DNA of 64,000 bases from Mortierella sp. BCC40632 (GCA_011634665.1 WAEK01000003.1:1740001-1804000), one strand, 5' to 3'; shown: positions 47,528-61,812, counted from the stretch's first letter. Made by a program: numbers and translations. The notes: generated by a model not told the origin, from the letters alone.

Positions 47528-49035
47528 TTTTATTACTATTATTCGGTTTTCGACTCTTGGAGAGAGGGGGAGAGAAAGAGAAATAAGAGAAAAAGGTGGA
47601 AAGAAAAAAGAGAAAAGGGAAAAGACTGGCTGATAAGCAGGATGCTAGCGAGCATGTGTCACGACCAGAAGAAGGAAAAGGAAAAAGAAAGAAAAACAAT
47701 ACGCTGTTTCTATTTTCAAAAGGACCCGACGATCGAATTTGAGCTTACAGAGACAATATAGTTTATCAGGAGCTGATAACATCCTTCCCGAACCATTCAG
47801 CGACCGGGAATCATATTTCAAATTTCTCACCTTGCCTCGCTCCCTCTCTCTCTATATCTCTTTGCTTTCTGCTCCCCCTCCATTCTCATAGTCCAAGACT
47901 CCTTCCTTGATCTTTGAGTGCGTCAACAACACCGACTTCAAGATCCTCTACCCCAAGTTTACCGACTTTGATGTCCGTTACTACATTTTTGAGCTTTTGA
48001 AGGTAATGTGAATGGATCCACAGCATGTGGCGTGGTATGGCTATGTCTATGTGTACTGGTCAGGTCTCGACGAATGAAAAGAGTAACCGCCGACTGGCTA
48101 GAAGAAGAAGAACGAAAAAAAAGTTCTCTAACAATCCCATCACTCTACTCAACCTCCATATCGACATGCACTAGGCTTTGGATTTCTGCCACTCTAAGGG
48201 TATCATGCATCGTGATGTCAAGCCCCACAATGTTATGATTGAGCATGAGAAGCGCAAGGTAGGCTATCATGCTGAACAAGACGCAACTAATTTTTATTTG
48301 TTTATTTTGTTTAAAAAAGAACTATAGTAGAGTCTAACGTGATTTATCTGGCAAATGCGACTTGTCGTTTTTGAATATACCCTTTTTTTTTTTCTTTTCT
48401 TACTTTAGTTGCGTCTTATTGATTGGGGTCTTGCAGAGTTTTACCATCCCGGCACGGAATACAATGTCCGTGTCGCTTCTCGCTATTTCAAAGGACCCGA
48501 ATTGCTTGTGGACTTTCAGGAATACGACTACTCCCTTGACATGTGGAGCTTGGGAGCCATGTTTGCCAGCATGGTAGGACAATTATGGATCTACGCAACT
48601 CAGCCCTAGGATTGTATAAAAGGAATAACCTTACCTCATCGCTAACACAACTATTGGCATTCTCTTCTTTTTATTTATCGTCTCTCCAAACAGATCTTCC
48701 GCAAGGAGCCATTCTTCCATGGACACGACAACTATGACCAATTGGTCAAGATTGCGCGCGTTTTGGGAACAAATGAACTATTCGCGTATCTGGAGAAGTA
48801 TGATCTCGAGCTGGATGTCCAGTATGACGAGATTCTTGGACGTTATCCACGCAAGCCCTGGAGCAAGTTTGTGACGCCAGAGAACCAGCGTTTTGTGTCG
48901 AACGCAGCGATTGACTTTTTGGACAAGTTGTTGCGATATGATCATCAGGAGCGTTTGACGGCTGCAGAGGCGATGGAACATCCTTACTTTGATCCTGTCA
49001 GAGCCGCCGCCGCCAAGTCACAATCGCCGCAGTAG
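46357..49035 (+). CDS. CKA1: Casein kinase 2 catalytic subunit alpha
   Basis: Six exons (46357-46451, 47237-47450, 47892-48002, 48175-48258, 48409-48573, 48694-49035) join in frame to 336 residues, close to human CSNK2A1 (391) and the kinase core. It is a constitutively active Ser/Thr kinase for acidic sites. Visible motifs are the N-terminal RVYAHVN...EYWDYD region, the nucleotide loop [11 protein letters not shown] (44-54) and catalytic K66. The basic cluster [12 protein letters not shown] (69-80), used for substrate and regulatory-subunit contact, is also present. The catalytic loop HRDVKPHN has D154, and the CK2-specific DWG (173-175) replaces DFG. The activation segment [16 protein letters not shown] is intact. 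The C-terminal tail beyond the core is very short. Intron 2 contains T37 and intron 1 is 785 bases with TC tracts. Confidence 0.97.
47489..47525. repeat. T37 homopolymer in a CK2 intron
   Basis: Thirty-seven thymines lie within the second intron of the casein kinase gene, about 40 bases after the donor and far from the acceptor, so this is not simply a polypyrimidine tract. Confidence 0.9.
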
Positions 49036-51755
49036 ATGAAAAAAAGAAGAAAAAAGAAAAAAGAAGAAAAAAAAAATTGGGCATGAACAGAATGGATAAG
49101 GAAAAGGCGGGATGTGAGAGAGCTCAAGATTATGTATGTGTGTGTTTGTATGAGTGAATGAGAGAGGAAGGGGTATTCTCTATTTTTTTTTTTTTTTTTT
49201 TTTCCCTCCATTATTATTATTATTATTATGTCTTGGGGACATGCTTGTTCAGAACATTTTTTACATCATTGCCACATTCGTCTGTTTTGTCTTTTTTTTT
49301 TTCTTTTTCTTTTTTTTCTTTTCTCTCCTTCATTCTTCCCTCTCTTTTTCTTTCTTTGTTTCTCCTGTCCACTCTTATTAAAACAATGTCGCATCAAATT
49401 CAAAAACTGGATGATACCAAGAAGATAGATTGATAGATCGGTAGAGAGAGAGAGAGAAAGAGAGAAAGAGAGAAAAGGAAAAAAAAATAAAAAGGGTGTA
49501 AGGAGGAGAGCTGATGATGAATGGCGGTGGGAGGAGAAACTGAGAGAGAGCGAGAGAGGGGTGTTTCGAGTTGTCGGTTTATAAAGTCAAACGGGTTCTT
49601 GTCTCGCTGGTGATTGGACAGGAAGAGACGCGTGCTAGGCCCAACGGACCCAAAATAGCAGCAACTTGGATTCCCCATTCCTTTCCTCTCTCTCTCTCTC
49701 TCTCTCTCTCTTTTCTCTTTCTTTTTTTTTTTTTTTCTTTTCCTGGAGTCAAAACGCTCTCCTTTGGGTAGTGGACCAAGATAGCCTGCGAAAAAAAGGA
49801 GGAAAAAAAGAGAGAGAGAGAAATACTCAGAGAGCGTCCTGTAGTGCGTGAGGGTTGAGCAACGGTTGCTGTATCTTGATTGCTAAAAGAGATAGAAAGA
49901 TAGAGAGAGAGAATCCAACAAAGTCGTGAGTACTTTTTTATATTTTCTTTTTCTTTTTTATATATATACCTGACCTAACATGACCTGACCTGACCTGAGG
50001 ACGATTTGGTTTCGATTGTTTTTTTTTCTTCTTCTTCTTCCAAACTGCGCTCATCGGAGGTCATGTACACATTGCTCAATTGCTCAAAATGCGCTATCCT
50101 CTTTTTTTTTTTTGAAAAAAGGGCGGAAGGTCAAAAATTTTGGGATGAACTCGGGGGGAGGTAGGGAAGAAGAGGAGAAAGGAGGGAAGGACAGTGAGAG
50201 GAAAAAAGAGGACGAGGAAGAGGAGGAAGGTGATCCGAGCTGATTGATTGAGCTCAAAGAGAGTGATATATAATGTGTGTGTGTTGACAAATTAATTCAT
50301 TGCAACGAGACCTACAGGGCCCAAACAGTCGGTTCATTTGGAAGTAAAGAATGAAAAGAAGGCGAAAGTGAGAATGAGAGAGAAACAGAAAAAAATAAAA
50401 AGTGAGTTGGCGGGGTATCATGTCATTCATTCGCACTACATACAAGGTTAAGAGCAACAAAAAAAAAAAAAAAAAAAAAAAGAGAGAGAGAGTGAGAGAG
50501 CAGACTGAGTGATTGAGTGTGTGACTGAGTGGGTGAGTAAGTGAGAAAGAGTGTGTGAGTGAGTAAGAGTGAGAGAGTGAGAGTGAGAATGAGTGTGAAA
50601 AAGAGAGGAGGAGAGCAAAGGTAAAAATACACAACACCGAGCAAAAAGAGCAAACCTGGCTTTTCTGTTTTGTCACTGTCGCATGGTTGGGCAACATGGT
50701 GGGACATGGTCAGGATGTGGTTAGGGCAACAAACAGAACCGTAAGATGGGCCCCCACATTGGCGCTTGTGCTCGGTCTGCAGCGATCATGCAGCAACCAG
50801 CAGACAAGGGAGGCGGGGGGAAAGTGAGGTGACCCCGCCGACCTGCGGGGACGAGGAAAAGAATCCTCGGCGGGGACGGCGGGGGAGAGAGAGTTGGAAA
50901 CACGGGAGGGGGAGAGCAAATGTATAGAGGGACAATGGGGTTGGGGGAGGAAGAGGAGGAAGAGGGAGGTGGAGTTGGATGGGAAAGAGAGGATGGAGAG
51001 AGACAAAGAGAAAGAGATCTCTTCTTCTTCTTCTTCTTCTTCTTTTCCTTTTTCTTTCTTTTCTTCTCTCTTTCCTTCTCTAAGGAGGAAGGGGTGGGGT
51101 TGGATGGGGTTTTTCTCTCTCTCTCTCTCTCTAGACGATCGAGGGGTGTGATTTCTTCTCCTTTTTTTTTTTTTTTTGAGGAGGCATCAACACTGGGAAC
51201 GGACGGGGCTTTGGGAGGATGGATTGATTGGATTGCCCATCGGGGATGGATGCGATCTATCTCTCTCTCAATAGATCTCTATCTCCTATATATCTATCTC
51301 TCTTCTTTTCTTCTCTTTTTCCATTTTTCTTTTCTTTCTCTTCCGGACTTTTTAATATCCATACATCGGGATTTTTATTTGTCTTTCATCCTGATTATTC
51401 GTTGTTTTCTTCGATTCGGAGATCGATCAGTTTTGTTTTTTTCCATCCATCTTGCATCGGGGCCCCCGGCATCGGCGGATCCCTCCCCCCTTTTGCGCGC
51501 GGATCCCCATCATCCTGACGACGATCCCAATGCCATCGCCACCGCCACCACCACCCCGCCGCATTCACCACCACCCACCGCCACGCCATCGCCGCTACCT
51601 GCTCCGTAGCAGCGTATTATATTACCCTAATACCACCAGTCCGGCCACCTTTTTTAATTTCTCTTGCTGTCACCTCATCGACTCTCTTTACTCGATCTCC
51701 ATCCTTCTACCCACCCCTACCCTGCCACACACCATAACCATTCGCGCTTTCGCTT

Positions 51756-51788
<33 letters not shown>

Positions 51789-52276
51789 CTTTCTTTTCAT
51801 TTTCACTGCCACTCTCTATCGTTCTCGACCCAAAAGCTCTTTGTAGGCCAATCACCCAACAGGTTTTTTTTTTTTTTTTTTCTTTCTCTTGAGGATCAAA
51901 GTTCCTGGAGAATTCGATCAGAGGCCCCACATTCGTTTCTCCTTCCTCAATCACTTTTTTCCTCACTTTCTCTTTCTCTCTCTCTCTTTCTCTCACTTGC
52001 TCTCCCCCTCTCCTCAACTCATTCCTCTCACACAAACACACAGACACACGCTCTCTGTCCCTGTCTACTGTCTCCGTCTTTTTTTTTGCTGCGGGGAAGG
52101 GTTGTCTCCTGTACGGTGCCGAGCCGGTGCGTGGACCCTGTGTGTGGAATGAACGGATCTGCTTGCCCCTGATGGATCCACTCCGAGACAATTCCATGGC
52201 GCCCAAAATGGGCGATGGAACAGTGCGCGTGACGGCGAGTCGAGAGTAGGGAGGAGAAGAGAGAGAAGAGAGAGAG

Positions 52277-52320
<44 letters not shown>

Positions 52321-52747
52321 AGAAAGAAAGAGAGAAGAAAAAAAAAAAAAAAAAGACGCGGCGTCTCCCCTTTTTCGAGGGGCACTCCGCCGGTATAGAT
52401 TCGGCCCCGTGCCTCTTCTCTTTCCTTTCTCTCTCTCTATCTCTCTCTTCTTTTGTTCCTCTTCCTCTTCTTCTTCTCTTCTTCTCTTCCTCTTCTCTTC
52501 TTCTCTCTTGCGAGATTACTGGCCCTGCCAAGGGGCCTTACATTCCCCAAGTCCATGTCGGGATGCATCTCTTGTTCCCACTCTTTCTCTCATTCGCTTT
52601 TTGATTCTTGATTCTTTCTTTCCCTTCACTCCACATACACTCACAAACATGCATAACTCTCTCCTCCTCCTCACTCAGGGGACCCCATGTCATCGAGAAA
52701 ACAGCCAAAGAGAAGAGTGAGCGAGAGAGAATAAAAGAAAGAAAGAG

Positions 52748-52804
<57 letters not shown>

Positions 52805-53423
52805 AGAGTGAAAGAGTGAAAATAAAGGGCGCCTGGTCTGGCGATCACCTGCCTTAATGGCCATGGTCTATGCAGCCGCCTGGTCCTCCATGCATATCTG
52901 CCTGGTACTATGCATCTTTCTCTCTCTCTCCTCTTTCCTCTCTCTCCTCTCTCTTTCTCTCTTTATACCCCTGTCACACTCCTCTCTATCTCTTTCTCTC
53001 TCCTTCCTCTCCCTGCCTGTCGTCACCACACTTGCAGGAACTCTCGGTCCATGCTGGCCATCGCCACCAATGCCCCGCCCCCTGTCATACCTTACCCCCA
53101 TCCCATCCCCCATTGCACATCCCCATTCGCCTCTCCGCCTCACTTACTCAAGACTAACGTCTGCTTCTCTTCCTTCTCCTCCTTCTCTTCCTCTTCCACC
53201 ACCACTCTCTCTCCTCCCAATCCAACCTCCCCTTCTTCCATTTCATTCCCATCTCCTTCTCCTTCCCATCCTCTCCACCGCCACCCAGATCTTCTAAAAA
53301 GACCTACTTGCCGCTTTTCCCGCCCCGCGCCGTTGGAGCCCTTGCCTGCCCCAAGCCCGCTGACATCCGCCGCCTCCTCCCTTTTGATATCCTCCCTTCC
53401 AACGGACCACCTGATCCACGTCC
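49036..53423. other. Intergenic 4.4 kb, no gene recognised
   Basis: The 3' flank of casein kinase has T19 (49184), ATT repeats (49210) and T-rich tracts. Tandem TGACC units lie at 49970-49996. GA/TC tracts occur at 49690, 52280-52315 and 52750-52800, with A and T runs at 50459, 51170, 51760 and 51865. From 52850 to 53423 the plus strand is C-rich, with CCT/TCC and CCA repeats. It reads as the 5' leader or promoter of the coiled-coil gene. Confidence 0.5.
52750..52800. repeat. GA microsatellite
   Basis: About 25 uninterrupted GA units lie upstream of the coiled-coil gene. Confidence 0.9.
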
Positions 53424-54584
53424 ATGAATCCAGAGCCATTCTCGGACAAGCCTTACTACCGTCACACCTCCGGAACCCTGTCCTCTGCAGACTACGAGGC
53501 TGCTGAAGATAGCCCCGCCACCTCCATGGACCGGAGCGCCACCCCTGGCTACGGCAAGAACTCTAACTCTCGATACCCCTCCGGACAGCCCTATGGTGCC
53601 GACTCTGTCTCCCCCTCTGGCTACCGACACGACAATGGCCCTCGTCGGGAGCCTGACTCGGCCACGGACCCACCAAAGTCAATGCAATCGCTGCAGAGTT
53701 CACAGCGTTACACGACGGAGCCAACTTTTGTTGTCCAGAGCGCCTCGACCCCTAACCGGGCCCATCCTTCGTCCTACCATACACGTGAGGCCCAGGGCCC
53801 ATACCAATACAATAGTGGGAGTGAAGAAGACCCAGTCCACTACTCTACTCAGGAACCAGCCTTGTTGGGCGACCTGCAACGGGCACCGTACAGGGTCCGG
53901 CGTGACTCGGGGCTTCCACCCATCAAGTTAAGTGCTGCCAAGAGACTTCCCCCCTTCACAGCTAGTCTCTCCTCGAATGCGACGGGATCCTTGATCGAGG
54001 AAGAAGATGAAGGTGATGAAGATGACGGGGACCCGTTTGGCAGCCGAGGTGAGCCATCCCACAGACGATTGGACCGTCAAGGCATCAAGAAGGATTCTGT
54101 CCCGGGGGTCGGCAAGGAGAGCGACCGAGGAATGGATCTCCGACAGATCAAGACTCAACCATCCAGGCACATCGAGAACAACAGTGGATCGGATCCAACA
54201 AGGTATGTAATGCATGTGTTGTGCATGTGTGTATGTGTGTAAATGTGGATGTGTATGTGTGTCTGTGTGTGTGTGTATGCGTGTATGTGTGTAGGAGGTG
54301 TAGGTGTAGGAGGTGTAGGAGGTGGTGTGCTGTTATTATTTTTCATGCTCCTTCGAATCGTATTGTTTAAAAAGCTCAGAATGGGGTTCGTGCCAGGTCA
54401 TGCCTCCAGTCATTGGAACGGCGATGGGTTTTGGGAATGGTCATCAGACCCGCACCCGCGCTTCCTTTCACCCGCGGCCCACCGGGCGTCCCATCCTCTG
54501 TTCCATTCGTCCGCGGGCGACTTCCCATCCTCCCAGCGGAAAGGCATGCATGAGAGTGTATATTCCGACAGACAGACAGAGAGA

Positions 54585-54624
<40 letters not shown>

Positions 54625-54654
54625 AGAAAGAACGAGAGAGAGAGAAATAGAGCG

Positions 54655-54712
<58 letters not shown>

Positions 54713-57700
54713 GCATTGGGCATTGGGGCGTTCAGTCAAGAGAGAGTTTGTGTTGTTTTTTAGTTTACCGCCCTTCCCTGTTGTTGTTGGTGTTCATTCG
54801 CGCGTGAGGTTGCAGGGTTTTTTTTTTTTTTTTTTTTTCTTTTTTCTTTTTTTTTTTTTTTTGCCGCGCCTGCTTTTCTTTGCACTCTGGCAGATGCAAC
54901 AACCAGAACAGGGGCGGTAGCCGCCCTCTTTTCCTCCTCGCCCTTAACCTTAATTGCGTTGGCCGTATTTTCTGTATGACCAGCGCTAAATGCACCCCTG
55001 GACAAGCCCCATGCAGGCCCGCGCTCTACTCCGTTTCCCTTTCTTTCTCTTTTCTCTCTCTCTCTCTCTTCTCTCTCTCTCCCTACTCGATCTACTTTCT
55101 CCCTCTGGAATGTACCTTGTGTTCTACGTGTGTGTTTGTTGAACCAACCAACTAACCGAATCAAACCCACAACAAACTCAAATAGCTCCTCGGCACTCTC
55201 TCCTACCCGGTCCTCACTCCTCCCATTCCCTTCTCTCCCCGCACGGACCGCCCTGCCCTCCATCTCGACCCAACAAGGGAACCATCCCCAGAACAACACC
55301 AACAACCCCGGCAACACCAGCCCATCCGCCGCACCTCGACGGGAGCTGGATCGTGGACCTGCTGACTTGAGTAACCCTAGTACGGGGCTTGCTGCCGCAC
55401 TGCTCGCTGGAAGAAATCAACTTGCAAAGACTCAACAGCAGGGCCGTCCACCCACACAGCCATCATCCCAGTCACAACAACGGACTCAACAACCACTGGG
55501 ACTAAAACTCTCAGGCACGGGTCGAAAGCTGAACCATGAGTCGACACAAGAGCCTCCCACCATCAGCACCGGCCACGTGCGCATCCCAGTTCCCGATATC
55601 ACCTCTCCCGTCACAAGAAGCTTTCGAAGCCCTCTCAACACAAAGCAGTCTGAGCTCGAGGGCAACCACGACCACCTGATCTATCAACGAAGAACATCCT
55701 TCACTCTCTCTCCAACCTCCTCCAATCCCGAGCTTGCAGAATCCCAGACCGATAGTCAATCAGGATCCTACGACACACCTCAGCCCGAGCACTCTCTTCG
55801 GAGAAATGGTGTCAAGTATGGCGCTCACTCTTATCGTACGGGAGGTCCCAGCATCTCCTCCAACATGTCTGCATTCTCAGACGACTACCGTCAACCCCGT
55901 CCTCGACCCCAGACTCGAGCTCAACATCACCACGAGTCGAGTCTATTGGGGACATCCTATGACTCGGCCATGTCTGGTCATCAGGATGGCGCTGGAATGC
56001 ATTCGCGGTATACCTATGCTGGAGATGAACTGGACCAAGGCTCTCTTCCAAGTCAGAGTTACACCGAGACCCTTCGCCTCCAAGCCCGGTACAACCAAAC
56101 AGGAGAACCTTCGAGTTACCCCCACTCTTATTCGAACCCCGGTCGATTCGGATCCTCCTTGGAATCAGACCGGATGCATTACCCAGGACAAGGTAACAAG
56201 AACATGGGTCACCGAGCAGAGAAACTTTCCCAGCATGATCACCGCTCGAATGGACGTTCAGACGTGACCCCTGTGGGATCGTATCCTCATACTTCTGGTG
56301 GTGGTGGCACTGCGGAATCGGTTCATTCTCTCGATGAAGCAGATGATCTACAGGATCAGCTGGCAACCGAGACTGAATATATCATGACTCGAAACACTGA
56401 ACTCCTCAAGATCTTGAGTATTCGGGATGAAGAAATCCAGACACTCCAACAGGAGCTGGACCATACCCTCCGAGTAATGCACGAGTACGAGGAAGATTTG
56501 ATGACAATGCACACTGCAGCAGCCAAGCCCTACGAGAGCTACCACAAGACATTGGATCAAATCGGACATGAGATGACACAGCAGGATGCACTTGTCCAGG
56601 GATACCAAATCGAAAACGAAAAGTTGACCAGTCAACTCAAGTCATCGATGGATCTCCGACAAGAGGCCGAGAAGCGACATTTGCGTACTGTAGAAAGTTT
56701 AAAGACCGAGATTTCTCAACTTCGCCAAGATCTCGAGAATGCTGATCAAGAGAGATATGGACGACTCGACCTGAGGGTGATGTTGAACGAATCTCAGGAT
56801 GCACATGAGCGATCACTTCAGAGTTTCAAGGACAAGGAAGAAGAATACATGGCCGAGGTTGGGGAGTTGAAGGCACAACTTCGATTGACAGAACAGACGC
56901 TCGAGGATGAGCGCAAGTCCAAGCTTGAGGAGATGCAAAAGATTGAAAAGGATTTCCAGGATGTCCGTGTCGGGTTTGAGATTATGATGAAACAGATGGA
57001 GAAGCATGGACATGGATCGACGTATGGATTGACCATCCCATCTATGTTGAAGCGAGGCTCTTGCTCATCGTCTGCGGATGATGGACAAGCTGATACTACA
57101 GCTGGAGCAGAACTTGAGCGAGACATTGGTCTTCTCAAGGCCTCTTTGCTTCATAGTCCAAGCAAATCCTCTGCGACTCAGTCCTCCACTCCTTCTCCAC
57201 CCTTGTCGGAGAAGCACAAGACGGAACGTATGGGTACTGCCCCTTCCAAGGACTTGGATCGCAAGTTGATTTCGACCGAGTCCTTGGTAACGGCCAACAC
57301 TGCTGACGGCTCTGCTGAAATGGAAAAGTCAGATCTTGAGCAACGGATGAGTAAATTCGAATCGGACATGCGACAGAGTCTTTTGCGAACCATTTCAATC
57401 GAGAGCCTTGCCAGTGTACGTTCCTCGACGGGTACGGCCATTCCGATGGCAGCTCAGGTAAAGAAGCGACTTCTTCAGAACCAAGTCTATCAACATTCAG
57501 GTCAGGCAGGCACCTCCAGAGACGACGTTCGGACGATGACCAAGAGCGAGGAACAAACTCTAGCCAACAAACTAAGGGACCGAATCGGTGTTCTGAGTGT
57601 TGAGAACAGAAAACTTCGTTTGGAGGCTGCGGCCTTGTCACAAACTCTGCGACATACACAGGCTGAACGAACTCGCAAGGTCACCAAGCTCGAGGAAGAA

Positions 57701-58957
57701 TTGGACAAGTTTGAGGATGCGGCCAACTTGAAGTTGGAAGACATCAACACGGACGAAGGTCAGCTCCGGGTTCGAAAGGTGATTCAGGGACTCTTGGTCC
57801 GAATCCGTACCAAGGAAGCCGAGACCGAGTTTTATCACAATGCCTATCTGGATAAGGTCTTGGAACTGGACCAGCTGGCGCTTGCAACTGGCAAGAGTCT
57901 AGGCATGGATGGATTGGGCGAGACTGTAGGAGAACTATCTGTTCAAACGGGTGAGGGTGCTACGGGAACAGTCAACTCGAGTGTGATCGAGGCCCTAGAA
58001 GCTCGAATGAAGGAACTGGAGAGATCTAATCTGGAGCTATCCTTTAGACTCGCAGCAGAGCAACGACGTGCCCAAGCAACCGAAAGCGAGAATGCAACCC
58101 TGGTGCGTGAGAAATTAACACTTGCACGAACGTTGGAGGACCGGATTGACCAACTTCAGGACAAGCTGAGTGCGGTAGAAATTGCAAAGGCCAAGTTGGC
58201 GGATGAGAACAGTGCGCTCAAGGAAAAGAAGCAACAGGGATTGTCTTCTGCCAATCATGAGAATGGCCAGGTCAATGGTCAGGGTGTGGACATGGATGAG
58301 TCAGCGAATACAGAGTCGGTCACCATCATGCGGACGCGACTTCTCTCGTTGACACGACAGCGAGATCAATTGCGAGAGCAACTCCAGGAGGCCTTTGATA
58401 TACAACTGGCCCTGAGAGATCAGTCTGCAGGAGGTGTACCAGACTGGACCGTGGATGACTTCAAACGGTTGGAACAAGCGCTTGAGGAAAAGTCGAGCGA
58501 GTTGGGGATCTGGAAGGAGCGAGCAGTTGCTTTGGAAAGAGTGGTTGAACGAATCCGGATGATCAAAGACCGACCAGAGCCGATCGGGTTGTCGATGGGA
58601 GATCGGTCATCGGCCCATGATAGCGACTCGATGAGCTCGTCTTCAGTGATTGGTAGTTCAGGACGCCGCCGACATCATCAGCAAGGCCCTGGCCAACATC
58701 ATACTTTGGAAGAGTTGGATCAAGTGGTGTTGAAGCTAGAACAACGTCTGGAGCGTCGTGACCAAGAGCTTCAAGAAGTGGTGATGGAAGCGAAGCGTCA
58801 GACAGACATGAGGCTTGAAGCGTGGAAAGCCAAGTGGGTACAGGTGGTCCAACGCAAGAATGCAGAGATCCATCGGTTCCAGACCGAGCTTGAGGCGTTG
58901 ATGGCGGCTGTTGATCGCGACCGTGCCCGGATGGCAGCCTCGATGAAGAAGCAATAG
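53424..58957 (+). CDS. Large coiled-coil protein of unknown function
   Basis: Two exons (53424-54202 and 55186-58957) with a 983-base intron join in phase to 1,516 residues. Residues 1-640 are hydrophilic, Ser/Pro/Gln-rich and probably disordered, with an acidic patch EEEDEGDEDDGD in exon 1. From about 645 long heptad-type helices begin (LQQELDHTLRVMHEYEEDL, then TSQLKSSMDLRQEAEKRH), interrupted by Ser-rich linkers around 900-1060. They resume to the C terminus, which ends in MAASMKKQ. Such an architecture is typical of cytoskeletal, spindle-pole or septal scaffold proteins, but no defining motif is visible and no function is assigned. The intron carries GT, GA and T repeats. ATG 53424 is the first in-frame start after a C-rich leader. 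Confidence 0.8.
54660..54710. repeat. GA microsatellite in an intron
   Basis: About 25 GA units lie inside the single intron of the coiled-coil gene, close to a second GA tract at 54591-54620. Confidence 0.9.
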
Positions 58958-59588
58958 TCGTAGAGGCCTGTAGACCTATTTCTTTTACTTTTTCTTTTTC
59001 TTTTTTATTTCGTTTTTCTTTTTTTTTTCTTTTTTCTTTTCCTTTCTTTCTTTCTTTACTTGTATACTAGTGATACAGCACAGCCATGTTATGTCGAATC
59101 TCTTCCATACCACTACTCTCGCATTTAGCTTCTATCCCATCCTCTGACACAACTCGTACATTTTCTTTTTCTCTCTTTTTTTTTTTTCTTCCTTTTTCTT
59201 TCTTATTTCAACCCTAATGCCGATCTGTAGAGCAGCTGCAATATACCCTATCAAGCCTCTTTTGTTAATTATTGCTGACCATGCTCCTGTGTTTGCCTTG
59301 AATGAATCACTAAATGTGTAGTGTAGCAGTGGAGCGCAGTACAGCGCATGGCGTTTGGTTAGTCCACGCACAGGCAACACAGCAGCAGATTGTGCGATGT
59401 CTTTTTTTTTTTATTTGGCTACCGTATTGCCTCATGTTTCTGACTCTACTTTATTCCTGTCTCCTTTGGGGGAAGGGGGGTAACCTTTGCTTTTTTCTCT
59501 TTTTCTACACATTTGTCTACTTTTGCCTTGACTCTTCATTTTTTTTCTTGAACCTTTGTCCTTAGCTACTCCTCTTTTCTCTCTCTCT

Positions 59589-59621
<33 letters not shown>

Positions 59622-60701
59622 CTACCAATGACCCACCACTGCCCCAGGCCCACTCTGACTAATGGCGATCGACAAACTTCCTCATCGCATTTACTGCAAC
59701 ACTCGTCTTTCCGAGGCGTTATTTCTCTCTCTCTCTCTCTCTTGCACTCCCCCTCCCCTGTCCATCAGAAAATTTTATTCGAGAGAAAAGTGAGAACGAG
59801 AGAGATGTTGACCCCCTTCTCCCCGCTCTCTTTCTTTGCTGACTTTTTTTTTTAATGTTTACGGGGGGGATGACTCTTTTTTTTTTTTTACTCCTCTCAC
59901 TCACATACTGTTCTCTTCTTTCTTCTCTGTCCTATTATCAGTTTTTTTTTTTTTTTTATTTTCTGGCCGCGCTCTCTCTCTCTCTCTCTCTCTTATTCTC
60001 CGCTCACTGTCTTGTCTACCACCACCCCCCTACCGCCGTTTTTTTTTTTTGTGGATGCATATAGAAAAAAGACACCAAGGTGCTTAGATGGATGCAACAT
60101 TTTGATTGTCTTTTTTTTCTGTCTGATTTGAATCCAACGGCCCAATAGCCGACACGGTCCTCGTCGTTCTACCCACTCAGGAGCGGAGATCAGTGTGTCC
60201 CCTTTGGTTGGGAGGAAAAAAAAAATACACACACACCCACACACAAAAAAAAAAAACTTTGTGTTGCGAGAGCAGTCGGTCCGGGATTTAACGGAATCAG
60301 CCAGGTAAGAATGGGATGAGTAAGAAGGAGTGGGGTTTGGACTAGAGAGGAGAAGAAAAGGAAGAAGGGGGAGAGGGTTGGAGTTGGAGTGGGGTGAGGT
60401 GGGGGTAGGAGGGAGGAGGAGGTTGGTGGCTGAGGTGAAGAGAGAGGAGAGAGAGAGAGATGTGGGGATGAAAGATGAGAGATGAAGAAAGAGTAGGAGT
60501 GAGTGAGAGATTGAATGAGTGAGCGAGTGTGAAAGTGTGGGTGAGAGTGAACTGGGTGAGAAGAGTGGAGAAGAGAAGAGAAGAGAAAGAAAGAAAGAAA
60601 AAAAAGGGCACCGTGTCAAGATATCCATGAGCGAAAGAGAGTGGGCACGGCTCCATCCCACGTTCGACAGAGGAGGGCTGCTCCCCGTCTGGTTCAGTCC
60701 G

Positions 60702-60746
<45 letters not shown>

Positions 60747-60820
60747 TGGGCAGTAATAATGCTTCGCCCTCGCACTACATTCCTCAGCGTCTTTTTCTCT
60801 TTTCTCTTTCTCTTTCTTTC

Positions 60821-60864
<44 letters not shown>

Positions 60865-61244
60865 CTCGAAGCACCTCTCACTGGTTCATCTGTCTACCCG
60901 CTTACACTAGTCTCTGTGCCCCACCCCCTTCACCATGCTCCATACTCCTCTTTTTTCGGTGTCCCTGCTCCTGCTTCTTCATCGCACGGCAGTCGCGTGG
61001 CTATAGGCAACGTCAGGGTGCAGGAGAAAAGAAGAAGTAAGAGGAGGAAGAGGAGGAGGAGCAGAGGAATGGTAGAGTAATGATGATCAATCTGCAGATG
61101 TGACCAAGAGAGTAAAAAAAAAATGAGAGAGAGTGCGTGTGTGTGTGTGTGTGTGCTGGGCGGGAGAGACGGTTCTGAGTCGGCCGCTGGTACGAGAATT
61201 TTTTTTTTCAACCGTCCAAAAGAGCAAAGGTGCTGATTTTTTTT

Positions 61245-61290
<46 letters not shown>

Positions 61291-61812
61291 CTCTCTCTCT
61301 CTCTCTCTCTCTTACTCTCTCTCTCTCTCTCTCTCTTTGCTCTCTCACTCTCTCTTTCTCTCTTTCTGATCGATCGACGGATCTGCATCCTCTTGGGTCC
61401 GCCACCATCATCACCCCACAATCTCACCCTCCGCCCAACCCCCTTTCTGCATCCGTTCGACTCTCTTCATCCGTCCTTTACTTCCATCCAGCTTCAGCTC
61501 TCTACGACTCGGCGCTACTCTTACCCCACCCCACCCCCTCTCTCCCCTACCTTCCTACTCTCCTTTCTCTTTCTACTCTTTCTCTCTCTCTCTTCTCTCT
61601 TCTCTCTTCTCTCTTCTCTCTTCTCTCTCTCTCTGTCTTCCTGCCGAACGCTGGTCTCGTCGGCTCATCTCCCATAGAGTCTCTGTCTCTCCATCCAGCC
61701 GACCGGTTCAACTCGATCCTGAAACGTCTGGTCGAGCATTTGGATCTGCTGTTGAAAGAGCCCAACTCTCCCAACCAGCTCTCCATCCACTGCCAACTCG
61801 GCCTAAATCACG
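58958..61812. other. Intergenic 2.9 kb upstream of the CHD-like gene
   Basis: T- and TC-rich 3' flank of the coiled-coil gene is followed by alternating TC blocks (59580-59620, 60697-60742, 60828-60862, 61250-61345, 61580-61634) and GA-rich blocks (60440-60600). T runs lie at 59872-59890 and 59942-59957. No coding frame with normal composition is present. The end next to 61813 is a TC-rich leader of the chromatin remodeler gene. Confidence 0.5.

Noticed and set aside
49968..49996. Tandem TGACC repeats considered as telomere-like
   Set aside because: Only a few units, internal, and not a TTAGGG-type repeat; ordinary genes lie on both sides.
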